DNA of 64,000 nucleotides from Yersinia massiliensis CCUG 53443 (GTDB lineage Bacteria; Pseudomonadota; Gammaproteobacteria; Enterobacterales; Enterobacteriaceae), in NCBI RefSeq assembly GCF_000312485.1, contig NZ_HE997645.1:424019-488018 (forward strand), written 5' to 3'. This document shows positions 33,646 through 43,503 of the stretch, piece by piece (the first letter of the stretch is position 1; each line of letters begins with the position of its first letter). The position numbers and the translations under genes are program-made. A model generated the notes under the pieces. The model made no database searches and was not told where the DNA came from. It worked only from the letters and a program-made list of their open reading frames with translations.

Positions 33646-36303
33646 TTAGTTAATGTTTAGCCCTTCACCACCAAACTCCAGCACAATCCCTTCTTCTTCA
33701 TCCCAGCCTAATGTCAGCGACTTGGTGCGCTGTTGTTCAGACAATCGGCTCAGCAGTTGTTGGCTCAGTACCGGTAGAATCTGTTGATTCAGCAGGCTGT
33801 CGATGTTGCGCGCACCGGTGTCGGGTAGCAGGCAGGCGGCGACCAGCGTGTCATACAGGCTCTCTTCAATCGTGCAGTGCAAACCGTAATGCTTATTAAG
33901 GCGTTTAGCGACCTGTGTCAGTTTCATTTCGACGATAGTGCGCAGTGCAGTCGCATCCAATGGGCGATAGATCAGTGTCTGGAAACGGGCGAGCAGCGCA
34001 GGTTGGAAGTGATCGCGCAGGATCGGGCGCAGTAGTTCATGCAAATCGCTGTGGGTGGCTTCTGGCCGCTCATCCAGCAACTGCATCAGATGATCGCTAC
34101 CTAAATTGGCGGTCATCAGGATCACGGTGTTACGGAAATCGATTTCGCGCCCTTCGCCGTCGCGCATAAAGCCACGGTCAAACACCTGATAGAACAGGTT
34201 GATAACATCGGGATGCGCTTTCTCCACTTCATCGAGCAGCACCACGCTATACGGGCGCTTGCGCACCGCTTCGGTCAGAATGCCGCCCTGACCGTAACCG
34301 ACATAGCCTGGAGGTGAGCCTTTAAGCTGAGAAACGGTGTGCGCTTCCTGATATTCAGACATGTTGATGGTGACCAGCGATTTCTCGCCGCCAAATAGCG
34401 TGTCAGCCAATGCCAGTGCCGTCTCCGTTTTGCCCACACCACTTGGGCCAACGAGCAGAAATACGCCGAGTGGGCCATTTTCCGGCGTAAGGCCAGTTTT
34501 AGCGGCACGTAAACGCTGTGCCATCTCAACCAACGCAACATCCTGACCAACGACGCGCGTCGCGAGGTGACTTTCTAGCTGCAATAAATCGGTCTGTTCA
34601 TCTTTCAACAGGCTACTCAGCGGGACGCCCGTCCAGTCGGCGATAACTGTCGCTACCGTGCGGACATCAACATCCAGCGACAGCAGCGGCGCATTCCCCT
34701 GAATCTGGCTTAATTCTTCTTGCAACGTGACTAGATCCGCCACGTTAGCGATATCTTGACGTGCTTCGACGATAAGTGAAGTCAGTCGTTTCTCTTCCTG
34801 ATACTGCTGTTCAAGCTGCTGTTGCTCAACCACCAGTTCTGCACGGCGTTGATCAATCTCATGTAAGCGTGTTGAACCGACGTTCGGCAACAAGAGCACA
34901 TCCTGTTCAATGGCCTGTTGTTCCATCTCCAGCGCGGCCAGTTCAGCGTTAATCTCCATCAATGCAGCGGGCAGCGTATCAATGCTCATGCGCACTCGGG
35001 CACCGGCAGTATCGAGCAGGTCAACCGCTTTATCCGGCAGCTGACGACCTGTCAGGAAGCGTCGCGACAAAGTGACCGCAGCCGTAATGGCTGAATCAAG
35101 GATATGCACGCCGTGGTGCTCGGCATAACGGCCTTTTAAGCCTCGCAGCATCAAACTGGCTTTAGCATCATCCGGCTCGTCCACTTTGACCATCTGGAAG
35201 CGGCGCTCCAGTGCAGCATCACGTTCAAAATATTGTTTGTATTCCGACCAGGTGGTGGCCGCGATAGTGCGCAGTTCGCCACGGGCCAGTGCAGGCTTCA
35301 ATAGGTTAGCGGCATCTGCGCCACCGGCCTGATTACCGGCACCGATTATGGTATGGGCTTCGTCGATAAAGAGCAGCACTGGCGTCGGCGATTGTTGTAC
35401 CGCTTCGATAACATTTTTTAGGCGCTGTTCGAACTCACCTTTCACCCCAGCCCCTGCTTGCAACAACCCCAGATCCAATGTGCGCAGGCTGACGGTTTTC
35501 AGGCTGTCTGGCACGTTGCCATCGGCAATACGCAGCGCCAGACCTTCCACCAGCGCGGTTTTACCGACGCCCGGTTCACCGACCAAAATCGGGTTATTTT
35601 TACGGCGACGCGACAAGATATCGACCATCTGGCGGATTTCCGTGTCACGGCCAAAAATCGGGTCAATCTGCCCCGCTTTCGCTTTGGCGGTCACATCTAG
35701 CGTGAATTTATCTAGCGCCGCTTGCAGCGCATCGTTCAATTGTGCCTGACCACTGGCGGAGGTGGTGGTCGGGGCTTCATCCATCAAATTAACCGGCGCG
35801 TCTGCCAGTGCCGCAGTTTGCTGGACTTCAGGACGCTCATCAGATTGGTTATCCAGCAGCGGTAACAAGCGAATAAGTTGCGTTGTGCTTAAGCTGAGTA
35901 ATGGCCAAGCCGCATCGGCAACCAATAATGACGGTTTATTTATCAGGGCCGCTAGGAGATGGGAGGAACGCACTGCATCTGCGTTTTCCTGCAACGAGGC
36001 ATCTAACCAGGCACTTTTGATCAATTGCTGTAATGCCGCTGAGAGCTGAGGTTTGCCCTGTACCGTGCGCGGTAATGTCTCCAGATGGGCCAGTAATCCC
36101 TGCCACAGGCTGTCCATGTCCCACTCATAACGGCGAGCAATAACGGTGATGTCACCTTCACCTTGTTCCAGCAATTTCAACAACCAGTGCTCGATAGTGA
36201 TCTCGGCATGGGCGCGGGTCTGACACAGGGTTGCAGCACCGGCCAGTGCCTGAGCGCAATAAGGATTTAATCGGCGTAATAAATGTGCTGAATGCGTGGT
36301 CAT
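33646..36303 (-). CDS. clpV: T6SS sheath-recycling ATPase ClpV (TssH)
   Basis: The 885-residue AAA+ protein has the Clp N-terminal domain. Two nucleotide-binding domains follow: the first Walker A is VGEPGVGKTALVEG (about residue 240) with LLFIDEAHT, and the second is VGPSGVGKTETA (about 610) with VLLDEVEKAHP. A middle coiled region lies between them. ClpV pulls apart contracted TssBC sheath in the cytoplasm for reuse. The ClpV-specific N-terminus (LNPYCAQALAGAATLCQTRAHAEITIEHW) separates it from ClpB. It lies downstream of hcp behind a strong terminator, so its level is probably lower than that of Hcp or it has its own promoter. Confidence 0.92.
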   Translation of the reverse strand: MTTHSAHLLRRLNPYCAQALAGAATLCQTRAHAEITIEHWLLKLLEQGEGDITVIARRYEWDMDSLWQGLLAHLETLPRTVQGKPQLSAALQQLIKSAWLDASLQENADAVRSSHLLAALINKPSLLVADAAWPLLSLSTTQLIRLLPLLDNQSDERPEVQQTAALADAPVNLMDEAPTTTSASGQAQLNDALQAALDKFTLDVTAKAKAGQIDPIFGRDTEIRQMVDILSRRRKNNPILVGEPGVGKTALVEGLALRIADGNVPDSLKTVSLRTLDLGLLQAGAGVKGEFEQRLKNVIEAVQQSPTPVLLFIDEAHTIIGAGNQAGGADAANLLKPALARGELRTIAATTWSEYKQYFERDAALERRFQMVKVDEPDDAKASLMLRGLKGRYAEHHGVHILDSAITAAVTLSRRFLTGRQLPDKAVDLLDTAGARVRMSIDTLPAALMEINAELAALEMEQQAIEQDVLLLPNVGSTRLHEIDQRRAELVVEQQQLEQQYQEEKRLTSLIVEARQDIANVADLVTLQEELSQIQGNAPLLSLDVDVRTVATVIADWTGVPLSSLLKDEQTDLLQLESHLATRVVGQDVALVEMAQRLRAAKTGLTPENGPLGVFLLVGPSGVGKTETALALADTLFGGEKSLVTINMSEYQEAHTVSQLKGSPPGYVGYGQGGILTEAVRKRPYSVVLLDEVEKAHPDVINLFYQVFDRGFMRDGEGREIDFRNTVILMTANLGSDHLMQLLDERPEATHSDLHELLRPILRDHFQPALLARFQTLIYRPLDATALRTIVEMKLTQVAKRLNKHYGLHCTIEESLYDTLVAACLLPDTGARNIDSLLNQQILPVLSQQLLSRLSEQQRTKSLTLGWDEEEGIVLEFGGEGLNIN

Positions 36304-36593
36304 AAATTCTCTTCCTTGTGTGCGAAACCTAATACGTTAGCCGGTTTCAACTGGCGTTATTGTCGCCGTCAGTTTGCACACGGACAGCGCGCAAGGCTCG
36401 GAGCGTACACGCAGTACGTGACGGCGCCGAGCACTGCCTAGGTGCAAAATGGCAAGTAAAATAGCCAGATGAAGTTGGCGTCAGGCATGCTACCGCCCGT
36501 AGCCATCAACCAAGGCCCATAAGGTCATCTGATAAATTGTCAGTGTGTTTAGCGCAATACCGATAAACCGACACTCCGCTAAAAACACAAAAA
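36304..36593. other. hcp-clpV gap with an imperfect palindromic repeat-like element
   Basis: The gap between clpV and the hcp terminator holds no gene. It contains a nested inverted repeat: GCTCGG (36396-36401) pairs with CCGAGC (36427-36432), and inside it GTAC (36405-36408) pairs with GTAC (36414-36417). The sequence resembles dispersed intergenic repeats of Enterobacterales rather than a regulatory site. The clpV ribosome-binding region is at its left end. Confidence 0.55.
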
Positions 36594-36617
36594 AAGCAGA
36601 CGGAAAACCGTCTGCTT
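36594..36617 (-). terminator. Rho-independent terminator after hcp
   Basis: Ten-base perfect stem AAGCAGACGG (36594-36603) and CCGTCTGCTT (36608-36617) with a four-base loop. On the minus strand it is followed by a T-tract of seven. It begins seven bases after the hcp stop. It should stop most transcripts here and give a separate abundant hcp message. Confidence 0.9.
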
Positions 36618-36624
36618 CGGATAA

Positions 36625-37116
36625 CTATGCGGTCGTACGTTCGTTCCAAGAATCGGAATGAATGATATTGCCGTCTTTAAAGGTCCAGGTGACTTTTTCG
36701 TAGCGCAGTTCCACCAGTTCCAGGTGGTTGTGCTTCTCTTTCGCCGGATCTTTGATGTCGTGCATTTTCGGCGCGACTTTAACCACTTTGACGTTTTCCA
36801 GTTTGGTGTTGAAATATTCAACTTCCTGGCCAGCGTCATCAATGCGGTACCATTTGAACTCGGCGGTTTTCAGCGTTTGACCGGTGGTCACCGCCTTGTA
36901 CAGATAAGGGGTCGACGCATCGATTTCTTTGGTGAAAATGAACGGGGTATGGATACGGGTGCCTGTCAGCTTGCCAGTATTGTTATCAGTTGGGATGTAC
37001 AGGTTATGATCCTGAGCCACGATCTCAATGCTGCCTTCACGGCTTTGCACATCAACAGAACCTTTGATGTCCGCACCGCCGTCGTCTTTCAGCCACAGAT
37101 AGACTGGAATTGCCAT
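36625..37116 (-). CDS. hcp: T6SS inner tube protein Hcp (TssD)
   Basis: The 163-residue protein has the Hcp hallmarks MAIPVYLWLKDDGGADIKGS at its start, GTRIHTPFIFTKEIDASTPYL, a FKWYRIDDAGQEVEYF strand and VTWTFKDGNI at its end. Hcp hexamers stack to form the expelled tube and can carry small effectors. The gene is single copy in this window. The terminator right behind it fits the high expression Hcp needs. Confidence 0.94.
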   Translation of the reverse strand: MAIPVYLWLKDDGGADIKGSVDVQSREGSIEIVAQDHNLYIPTDNNTGKLTGTRIHTPFIFTKEIDASTPYLYKAVTTGQTLKTAEFKWYRIDDAGQEVEYFNTKLENVKVVKVAPKMHDIKDPAKEKHNHLELVELRYEKVTWTFKDGNIIHSDSWNERTTA

Positions 37117-37129
37117 GTAAAACTCCTTA

Positions 37130-38842
37130 TTACTTTCTGAATGAGGTCGCTTGTTCCTGCGACCGGTTTACTGTTTCTGGTACCTGGCAGGCATCGGCCT
37201 GCGGCACCAAACTGATTTCGACCCGACGGTTGGCTGCACGACCTTCCGACGTATCGTTAGATTTCAAAGGACGACTCTGACCATAACCCTGTACGGCAAA
37301 GCAGCTTTCCGGAATATCCCCAGTGTCACGCATCCAATTACGCACTGATTCCGCCCGCTTAAGTGACAAAATCTGATTGGCTTGACTATCGCCCGTGATA
37401 TCGGTGTGACCCGCCACCACGATCAACCAACTTGGTTTCGCCTTAATCCCAACCAGAGCATTAATAAGCACTTTGGTAGAGCCGGATTTAAGTTCTGATT
37501 GCCCCACGTCAAAGAGAGACAGACTGTCCAGACGGAGGTTTGTCGGCCCCTGAACAATTTGATTAATCACGGGTGGCGGTGGTGGTGGAGACGCCCAGCT
37601 ATTGATAGCGACCTCAATCGGTGCCCTAAGCCGCAACCCTTGATACAGACCGAGTGACAAACGCATAGGCGCACCGCTGCGTAACCAGTCATCAAGCATG
37701 TGTGCATCCGCACGCAGTTGCTGCTGAGCCAGAGTCTTAGGGGCTGGAGGCGTGCCGGTAAGCCGGTTATACAACGAGAGATGATCGCTAACGCTTTGGA
37801 CCAAACGTTGGTTATTAATGTATGAGGCCAACAGGGCAAACAATAAAAACACACCGCACAACACACCGGCCATCTGCCAACTCTGCATCAGGCGGGAGAC
37901 ACCACGACGGCGCGGCAGGTAGGGCAGCAGCACTTCTGGCAACGGCAGACAATCTTGTACCGGGATAGCCACGGGGGTCAGCGTGGTTATCCCCCGAATA
38001 TGCGACTGCCACAGATTGCCTTGGTTCGCCTTCACTGGGGTAAAGCAATAGCCCCATGCGCACGGAGATAGTGCTGGGACATCACCATGCCGCTTTGTCA
38101 GGACGCTAAGAACATGTTCATCAAGCCAAGATAAAAGACTCTCCATCCAGAATACTGAGCTCAATTTTTCCTGAACGTTCCGGTCTTGATGTTGACTCCA
38201 TTCAACCAGTGGCATGACGCCAGCCCCAGCTTCCTGAACCTGAATGCCTTTCTGTCCTGGCGTGACCGTATACCAACGTTCAGTCTGCACTGATGGGAGC
38301 GTAGAGGGAGACAGCCAGATACTGACCCAGACCGGTGGTATCCCCGCAAGCCATCCTTTGCACTGCACAATGGCCCGTTGCCAAGCCAGCACAGATTGTG
38401 AAAAATCATCGCGAACCTGATGCTGCTCCGGCACGATAGCCAGTAACACAGATATCTGAGCAATCAGCGCCGGACGTTCAACGGCCAAATGTTGCGCTAG
38501 GATCGGTAATTGTTCCGGCATCTTCACCGCGAGATACCAACCTAGACGGGTTTCGCGAAAAGATGCAGATGCGGAAAATAGAGCATCGCTATCACCGCAA
38601 ACCAGTACCACTGCGCCCTGAAAATCTTCAGGTGGCAATATTGAGTCGGCAATGAACTCGTGGGCCACTTTATAGCGGTTGTATTTGCGCCATTGAAAAT
38701 AACCGCCTCCCCCGCAGAGGATGACAACCAGCATGCTCAATGCGATACGGCTGCTCGTTCCCAATGGCCAGAAACTCAGGATAAGCCACAATGCCAAGCA
38801 TGCACCCAACAGCAACAGGAGTAACTGTGTCAATCCACGCAT
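37130..38842 (-). CDS. T6SS membrane protein with C-terminal OmpA peptidoglycan-binding domain
   Basis: The 570-residue protein has two N-terminal transmembrane helices (LLLLLLGACLALWLILSFW and ALSMLVVILCGGGGYF), a soluble region and a third helix near 335 (AGVLCGVFLLFALLASYI). A periplasmic OmpA domain closes it (SLFDVGQSELKSGS, VVAGHTDITGDSQANQILSLKRAESVRNWM, GYGQSRPLKSNDT, NRRVEISL). The OmpA fold should tether the secretion apparatus to peptidoglycan. This matters because the adjacent TssL has no such domain. It starts three bases after tssL. Confidence 0.82.
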   Translation of the reverse strand: MRGLTQLLLLLLGACLALWLILSFWPLGTSSRIALSMLVVILCGGGGYFQWRKYNRYKVAHEFIADSILPPEDFQGAVVLVCGDSDALFSASASFRETRLGWYLAVKMPEQLPILAQHLAVERPALIAQISVLLAIVPEQHQVRDDFSQSVLAWQRAIVQCKGWLAGIPPVWVSIWLSPSTLPSVQTERWYTVTPGQKGIQVQEAGAGVMPLVEWSQHQDRNVQEKLSSVFWMESLLSWLDEHVLSVLTKRHGDVPALSPCAWGYCFTPVKANQGNLWQSHIRGITTLTPVAIPVQDCLPLPEVLLPYLPRRRGVSRLMQSWQMAGVLCGVFLLFALLASYINNQRLVQSVSDHLSLYNRLTGTPPAPKTLAQQQLRADAHMLDDWLRSGAPMRLSLGLYQGLRLRAPIEVAINSWASPPPPPPVINQIVQGPTNLRLDSLSLFDVGQSELKSGSTKVLINALVGIKAKPSWLIVVAGHTDITGDSQANQILSLKRAESVRNWMRDTGDIPESCFAVQGYGQSRPLKSNDTSEGRAANRRVEISLVPQADACQVPETVNRSQEQATSFRK

Positions 38843-38845
38843 CCG

Positions 38846-39499
38846 CTAATGCATCCCTGTCAATTGAGACACCATATGCGTAAGCCGAGTGGACAACGTG
38901 AACCACAAAACAACCAAGATGACGACGCCCGCAACCCACGAGAACCAATAGGTTTTACGTCCAGAACGCAAACGCAATGAGCGCGAGACCACCGGTGTTT
39001 CTTGCGAAGAAGCAAACGGGGGCACCAGTAAACTTAGCTTACGCACCACATCTTCTCTGCGTTCGTCCCCCTGCTCGCGGTAGCGACCGACAAACCCCAA
39101 GGTCAACGCGCGGTAAAAACAGGTCAATACAGCCGTATCCGGTGCAGGCTCTTGCAATACCGTACGGATCCGCTCCCACAACTCTTCACCCGCATTCAGG
39201 GTGTTGAAGTAGCGGGCCTGAAGCGGATCTTTTAGCCATTTGATATAGCCACTGTCTTGTTTCTGGCGATTCAGTACGCTTTCATCCAGTAATGCACACT
39301 GGGTGTACAGCATATGGTCACAGCTGATTTCGCTAAAACCCGCCCGCGACAGCGCCTCACGGGCGCCATCAATCCACTCACAAGCACGACGGTACAAGGC
39401 TTCTCCGTCTTCAACTTCCTGACCATTACGCAGTTGACTGACCATCAGCCAGCAGGGATAAAAGACCGTATCAACGACAGACGTATTTATTTTGCTCAT
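38846..39499 (-). CDS. tssL: T6SS membrane complex protein TssL (DotU family, short form)
   Basis: The 217-residue protein has the DotU cytoplasmic domain (FYPCWLMVSQLRNG, CDHMLYTQCALLDESVLN, WERIRTVLQEPAPDTAVLTCFYRALTLGFVGRYRE) and a single C-terminal transmembrane helix (SWVAGVVILVVLWFTL). TssL binds TssM and the baseplate. It ends shortly after the helix, so this is a short TssL lacking a fused peptidoglycan-binding domain. The start overlaps the tssK stop by four bases. Confidence 0.9.
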   Translation of the reverse strand: MSKINTSVVDTVFYPCWLMVSQLRNGQEVEDGEALYRRACEWIDGAREALSRAGFSEISCDHMLYTQCALLDESVLNRQKQDSGYIKWLKDPLQARYFNTLNAGEELWERIRTVLQEPAPDTAVLTCFYRALTLGFVGRYREQGDERREDVVRKLSLLVPPFASSQETPVVSRSLRLRSGRKTYWFSWVAGVVILVVLWFTLSTRLTHMVSQLTGMH

Positions 39500-40833
39500 G
39501 AGCGCAGCACCGCAAACAGTTCGAGTTTGATATCACCCAGCGAACCTGGGGTGTAGAAAGCGCAGTTACCGGCGTCCAGCATGGCCTGCGCGGCTGCGCC
39601 TTTGAGGTCAAGCGCAAAGTACTGATTCTCCAGACGCAATGGGATAGCAGCCGGGACATGGGACAATGGCTTCATCTCCACACCGTTGAGTGCCACGTTG
39701 ACGACATCTGACACATCTTCTGCACTGCCTGCTTTACATAGCAGCGGGAACTGAGTTTGCAATAGATGATTAGGGATAGATGAACGAACGGAAAGATAGA
39801 AATCAGCCCCTTCACGCAGGCGAGCATCATGCAATGAACCTGTCCAGAATTGCCCCTCATGCGTCAGCTCAATCACTACCATACGTGACGGCAGACTGGC
39901 TTCGAGCAGGGTATCAAGTAGGGTAAATAATGGCGGGAATACCCGTTCTGGCGCATCATGCTGATAAAGCGGAATATCCTCAGCTTTATGCTCGAGAGAA
40001 AACGTCAATAGGCTACCGGCTAGGCGGACAAGCTCACGATAGAACAATTCGGGATGGCGGGAAGGCGTCTGATAAAGTTCCATCAGTACCGGCTCGGCAC
40101 TGTTTAAGGCATTCAGCAGCCAGAACAGTGACACGTCGGCCACCGCAAAATCTGCCATCCGCTCGTTACTCTCACGTCGCATCGCCATCAGACGACGTCG
40201 ACGAGCCTGCAGGCGATGGATTAAGTCACCCAGTTCAGTCAGCACAGTCTGACTTGCCGCCAGCGACAGCATCGGTGGAATAAAATGTTCATCTTCCATC
40301 CACTGCCCTTGCGTATTACGTATCAACCGCACGACAGGGCACGTTAGATAGGCACTGTTTTCCTGATGAGCAAAACGCAGCGTGACGGCATGGCGCATGA
40401 TCGCCAATTCAGTACGTTCATGACCAGCCAGTTCCTGTACGGTGACCCACTCCTGCAGCCATCGGCGTGGGCGCGCGCTGTCCTGACCATCATCCAGATT
40501 ACCCCCGTTGGCAGAAAGCAGCGGCAATGCCAGCACCACGTCTACAACGTCACGATCTGAAACCGTAGACAAATCACAAGCGGGTGGCAGGTTATCCGCC
40601 CGTTCAGAATCAATCAGCGTGCCATCAGGAAAGCGAACAACCAGTCTCAGCGCATTCAGGCGGGAAAGGGCCAGCGATCCACTGTCAAATGCTGCATCGA
40701 TAACACCCCATGGCGCGGCCAGTGTCATATGTGCCACACAATCTGCTACATAGGCATCCCAGCGGGACTGTTGCTGGAATTGTTGCGGGGCCAAAAAGGC
40801 CCCGTCGTTCCATAACGGACGATAAATTTTCAT
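39496..40833 (-). CDS. tssK: T6SS baseplate protein TssK
   Basis: The 445-residue protein matches TssK at its start (PLWNDGAFLAPQQFQQQSRWD) and in its middle (FIPPMLSLAAS, LLNALNSAEPVLMELYQTPSRHPELFYRELVRLAGSLLTF). The ending is FYTPGSLGDIKLELFAV. TssK trimers connect the baseplate wedges to TssL and TssM. It lies 11 bases after tssC and overlaps tssL by four. Confidence 0.9.
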   Translation of the reverse strand: MKIYRPLWNDGAFLAPQQFQQQSRWDAYVADCVAHMTLAAPWGVIDAAFDSGSLALSRLNALRLVVRFPDGTLIDSERADNLPPACDLSTVSDRDVVDVVLALPLLSANGGNLDDGQDSARPRRWLQEWVTVQELAGHERTELAIMRHAVTLRFAHQENSAYLTCPVVRLIRNTQGQWMEDEHFIPPMLSLAASQTVLTELGDLIHRLQARRRRLMAMRRESNERMADFAVADVSLFWLLNALNSAEPVLMELYQTPSRHPELFYRELVRLAGSLLTFSLEHKAEDIPLYQHDAPERVFPPLFTLLDTLLEASLPSRMVVIELTHEGQFWTGSLHDARLREGADFYLSVRSSIPNHLLQTQFPLLCKAGSAEDVSDVVNVALNGVEMKPLSHVPAAIPLRLENQYFALDLKGAAAQAMLDAGNCAFYTPGSLGDIKLELFAVLRS

Positions 40834-40844
40834 CGTATCTGCGT

Positions 40845-42392
40845 TTATGCCTTAGCCTTCGGCATCTGCGAGACCAATGACAGATTCACATCCATGCCTT
40901 CAACCTGGAAGTGCGGTACGGCATAAAGCTTGACGCGGAAGAAACCTGGGTTGTCTTCGATATCTTCAACGGTCACTTTCGCATCACGCAGTGGATGAGA
41001 AGCCTGCAAATCATCGCCCGGATCAGTCATTTCCGTGACCAACGTGCGGATCCAGTTGTTCAATTCTAGTTCCAACAAACGGCGGTCTTTGGTGGTGCCG
41101 ATGTTTTCACGCTGGATCAACTTCAGATAATGCGCAATACGTGACAGCAAGAAGATATACGGCAAACGGGCGTTGATACGGCTGTTTGCGGTAGCATCGG
41201 CAGTGTCATACAACGCGGGTTTCTGAGCTGAGTTAGCGGAGAAGAAGCAGGAGTAATCACGGTTTTTATAGTAAGACAGCGGGATAAAGCCCAAATTAGC
41301 AAACTCAAATTCACGCGTTTCTGGGATCATCACTTCTGAAGGGATTTTGACCTGATTGCCGGTCCCCAAATCGTACAAGTGGATAGGCAAGTTAGTCACC
41401 GCACCACCGGCCTGAGGGCCACGGATCTGCACACACCAGCCATTTTTGATGAAGCTTTTCACCATGTTGGCCGCAAAGGCAAATGAGGCATTGGTCCACA
41501 GATAACGGTCATGGTCCGGCCCTTTCACCTGCTCAACGTAGTTAAAGCTGCGCACCGGTACAGTATCAGGACCGTATGGCAAACGCCCCAGCACACGTGG
41601 CATGGTCAAGCCGATATAACGTGAATCATCCGAGTCGCGGAAAGCTTTCCACTTGATGTATTCGGCGCGGTCAAAGTAGTTACCGATATCTTTGATAGCA
41701 GCCACTTCTTCCATGTTCTCTTTACCAAAGAACTCAGGGCCAACCGAACCGATAAATGGCATATGAGCCGCAGCTGCCACTTTGGCGATATTGCGCAGTA
41801 AGGCGATATCTTGCGGGCCACGATTGAACTCGTAGTTAGAAATCGCTGCAGCAATTGGCTCGCCACCTGGCGTGTCATATTCCTGAATATAGGTCTGAGT
41901 GTAAAGACCACTTTGCACGATTTCTGGCGCATCTTCGAAGTCCTGAACCAAATGATCTTTACTGATATCAAGTAGTTCAATGCGCACGTTTTGACGGAAA
42001 TCGGTTTGGTCGATTAGGGACTTCACGCCACGCCACGTCGATTCCACACGTTGGAAATCAGGATGATGCATGACCGCATCCAACTGACGACTGATTTGGT
42101 CATCCAGTGCCGCAATGTGACCATCAAGCAGGGTTTTATCCAGTTTTTCTACTTTTTTCGACGATTGCTTCAGCAAGTCTAAAAAGACACTGACAGCGGC
42201 CGTCACGCGTTCATCCGTGGTCGCTTCTGCCAGTGCATCATTGTTCTGGAAAGCATCAAGCCCCGCTAATGAGGAGACCGGACTGAGATTGATTTTTTCA
42301 AATAAAGAGGCATAAACGCCTTGGGCGATAGGGTTGTTCTTCTCTAATACGGTCGTCGCACTACCCTGCGCAGTGTTTTCCTGTACAGACAT
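40845..42392 (-). CDS. tssC: T6SS sheath large subunit TssC (VipB)
   Basis: About 515 residues carrying TssC motifs: HPDFQRVESTWRGVKSLIDQ, FGALIGDYEF-like NYEFNRGPQDIALLRNIAKVAAAAHMPFI, GPEFFGKENMEEVAAI, YIGLTMPRVLGRLPYG, NYVEQVKGPDHDRYLWTNA and KLYAVPHFQVEGMDV. It assembles with TssB into the contractile sheath. ATG 42392 is preferred because AAGGA lies nine bases upstream; ATG 42398 is only two bases from that site. Confidence 0.93.
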   Translation of the reverse strand: MSVQENTAQGSATTVLEKNNPIAQGVYASLFEKINLSPVSSLAGLDAFQNNDALAEATTDERVTAAVSVFLDLLKQSSKKVEKLDKTLLDGHIAALDDQISRQLDAVMHHPDFQRVESTWRGVKSLIDQTDFRQNVRIELLDISKDHLVQDFEDAPEIVQSGLYTQTYIQEYDTPGGEPIAAAISNYEFNRGPQDIALLRNIAKVAAAAHMPFIGSVGPEFFGKENMEEVAAIKDIGNYFDRAEYIKWKAFRDSDDSRYIGLTMPRVLGRLPYGPDTVPVRSFNYVEQVKGPDHDRYLWTNASFAFAANMVKSFIKNGWCVQIRGPQAGGAVTNLPIHLYDLGTGNQVKIPSEVMIPETREFEFANLGFIPLSYYKNRDYSCFFSANSAQKPALYDTADATANSRINARLPYIFLLSRIAHYLKLIQRENIGTTKDRRLLELELNNWIRTLVTEMTDPGDDLQASHPLRDAKVTVEDIEDNPGFFRVKLYAVPHFQVEGMDVNLSLVSQMPKAKA

Positions 42393-42440
42393 CAGCATAT
42401 TCCTTTTCTTCTTTCTAATGACAAGCAGCCAATCTGGCGA

Positions 42441-42941
42441 TTAACAGTCTTTTGGGGCCAACGCCGCCAACTCAGCACGCAACTCATCGCTAAGCGCTTC
42501 GTCTTTAAGGATATTTTCCAGTTCACGACGGAAAGTGGCGTTATCCAGCAGATTGGACTTGAGGTCACGCAGCAGATTGCGCATCGCCAGCAAAGCACGC
42601 AGTTGCGGGATCTGGCGAGCCACGCTTTCAGGTTCAAAGTCTTTCATGTCATTGAAGGTGAGGGCGACCGCAGTATCTGTGTTATCCCCTGCCAACGTAT
42701 CAGGCACTGACAGTTTCAAACTAGGTTGAAATTCAGCCAATACGCTGTTGAAATTATTTTTGTTGATATTGAGTTTTTCACGTTCAGACAACGGACGTTG
42801 CTCTTGACCGTTACTGTAATCACCCATCACTAACAATTTCAGCGGAAGCTCCATTTTCTTCTGAGCCCCACCGGTATGCAGATCTAACTTAATATTAATG
42901 CGAGCTTTGGGTATTTCGTTTTGAAAGCTTGAAGAGGACAT
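42441..42941 (-). CDS. tssB: T6SS sheath small subunit TssB (VipA)
   Basis: The 166-residue protein has the TssB signature: IPKARINIKLDLHTGGAQKK, ELPLKLLVMGDYS, EREKLNINKNNFN and FNDMKDFEPESVARQIPQL. TssB pairs with TssC in the sheath, and its C-terminal helix is the ClpV contact site in the family. An AAGGAAA site precedes the ATG. It is the first gene of the T6SS operon, with 560 bases of AT-rich DNA upstream. Confidence 0.93.
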   Translation of the reverse strand: MSSSSFQNEIPKARINIKLDLHTGGAQKKMELPLKLLVMGDYSNGQEQRPLSEREKLNINKNNFNSVLAEFQPSLKLSVPDTLAGDNTDTAVALTFNDMKDFEPESVARQIPQLRALLAMRNLLRDLKSNLLDNATFRRELENILKDEALSDELRAELAALAPKDC

Positions 42942-43503
42942 CGACTTTCCTTGTTAGGGGAAGATAATTTAGGAAATCCATGCCTGAGAAGTTGCGTAAA
43001 AATGATCTACATTATTCAAAGCAATATCCATCGCACGCCGATTGATCGGGTGTATGAAATAAGAAAAATGATTGTTTGTAGATAACATTACCCATTCACA
43101 GGATGGCATAACACGGTATCTGACAGGTATTTTTCACACTTAAGCATAACGACTAAATACCCAGTGGCCGCAGTTTAAAAACATAAGCTAATTAACACCA
43201 ATGGGTTATATGTAACAAAATGTAAAATTATATATTCAAAAAAAATATGATTATGATGTTGATGAATAAGAGTTTTCTCATGACTGGAGAAAAAATCCTT
43301 TTAACATAGCGCGTTAAAAAACCATCGTAACTGATAAATTTAGATGTAGTGAAATTAATTGTAAGATTAATCCTACAGATATTTTCTTCTAAAAATGTGA
43401 TGTGAAACCATGATGTTTTTCAGTAAAGAAGCCAATGAGTGCATTACCTATCATCTAAATGAATCAATTAAACTCTGATAATGTAAATATGATTCATCGA
43501 TGC
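42942..43503. other. AT-rich intergenic region upstream of tssB
   Basis: No gene is supported. The sequence is strongly AT-rich between about 43190 and 43500 and should hold the promoter region of the T6SS operon. I could not find a convincing promoter core or operator by eye. The right-hand end follows directly from a fragmentary toxin gene that has no immunity gene after it. Confidence 0.5.

Noticed and set aside
42942-43300. Sigma-54 promoter upstream of tssB
   Set aside because: Some T6SS operons use it, but I could not find a convincing GG-N10-GC element with proper spacing, so no promoter is called.
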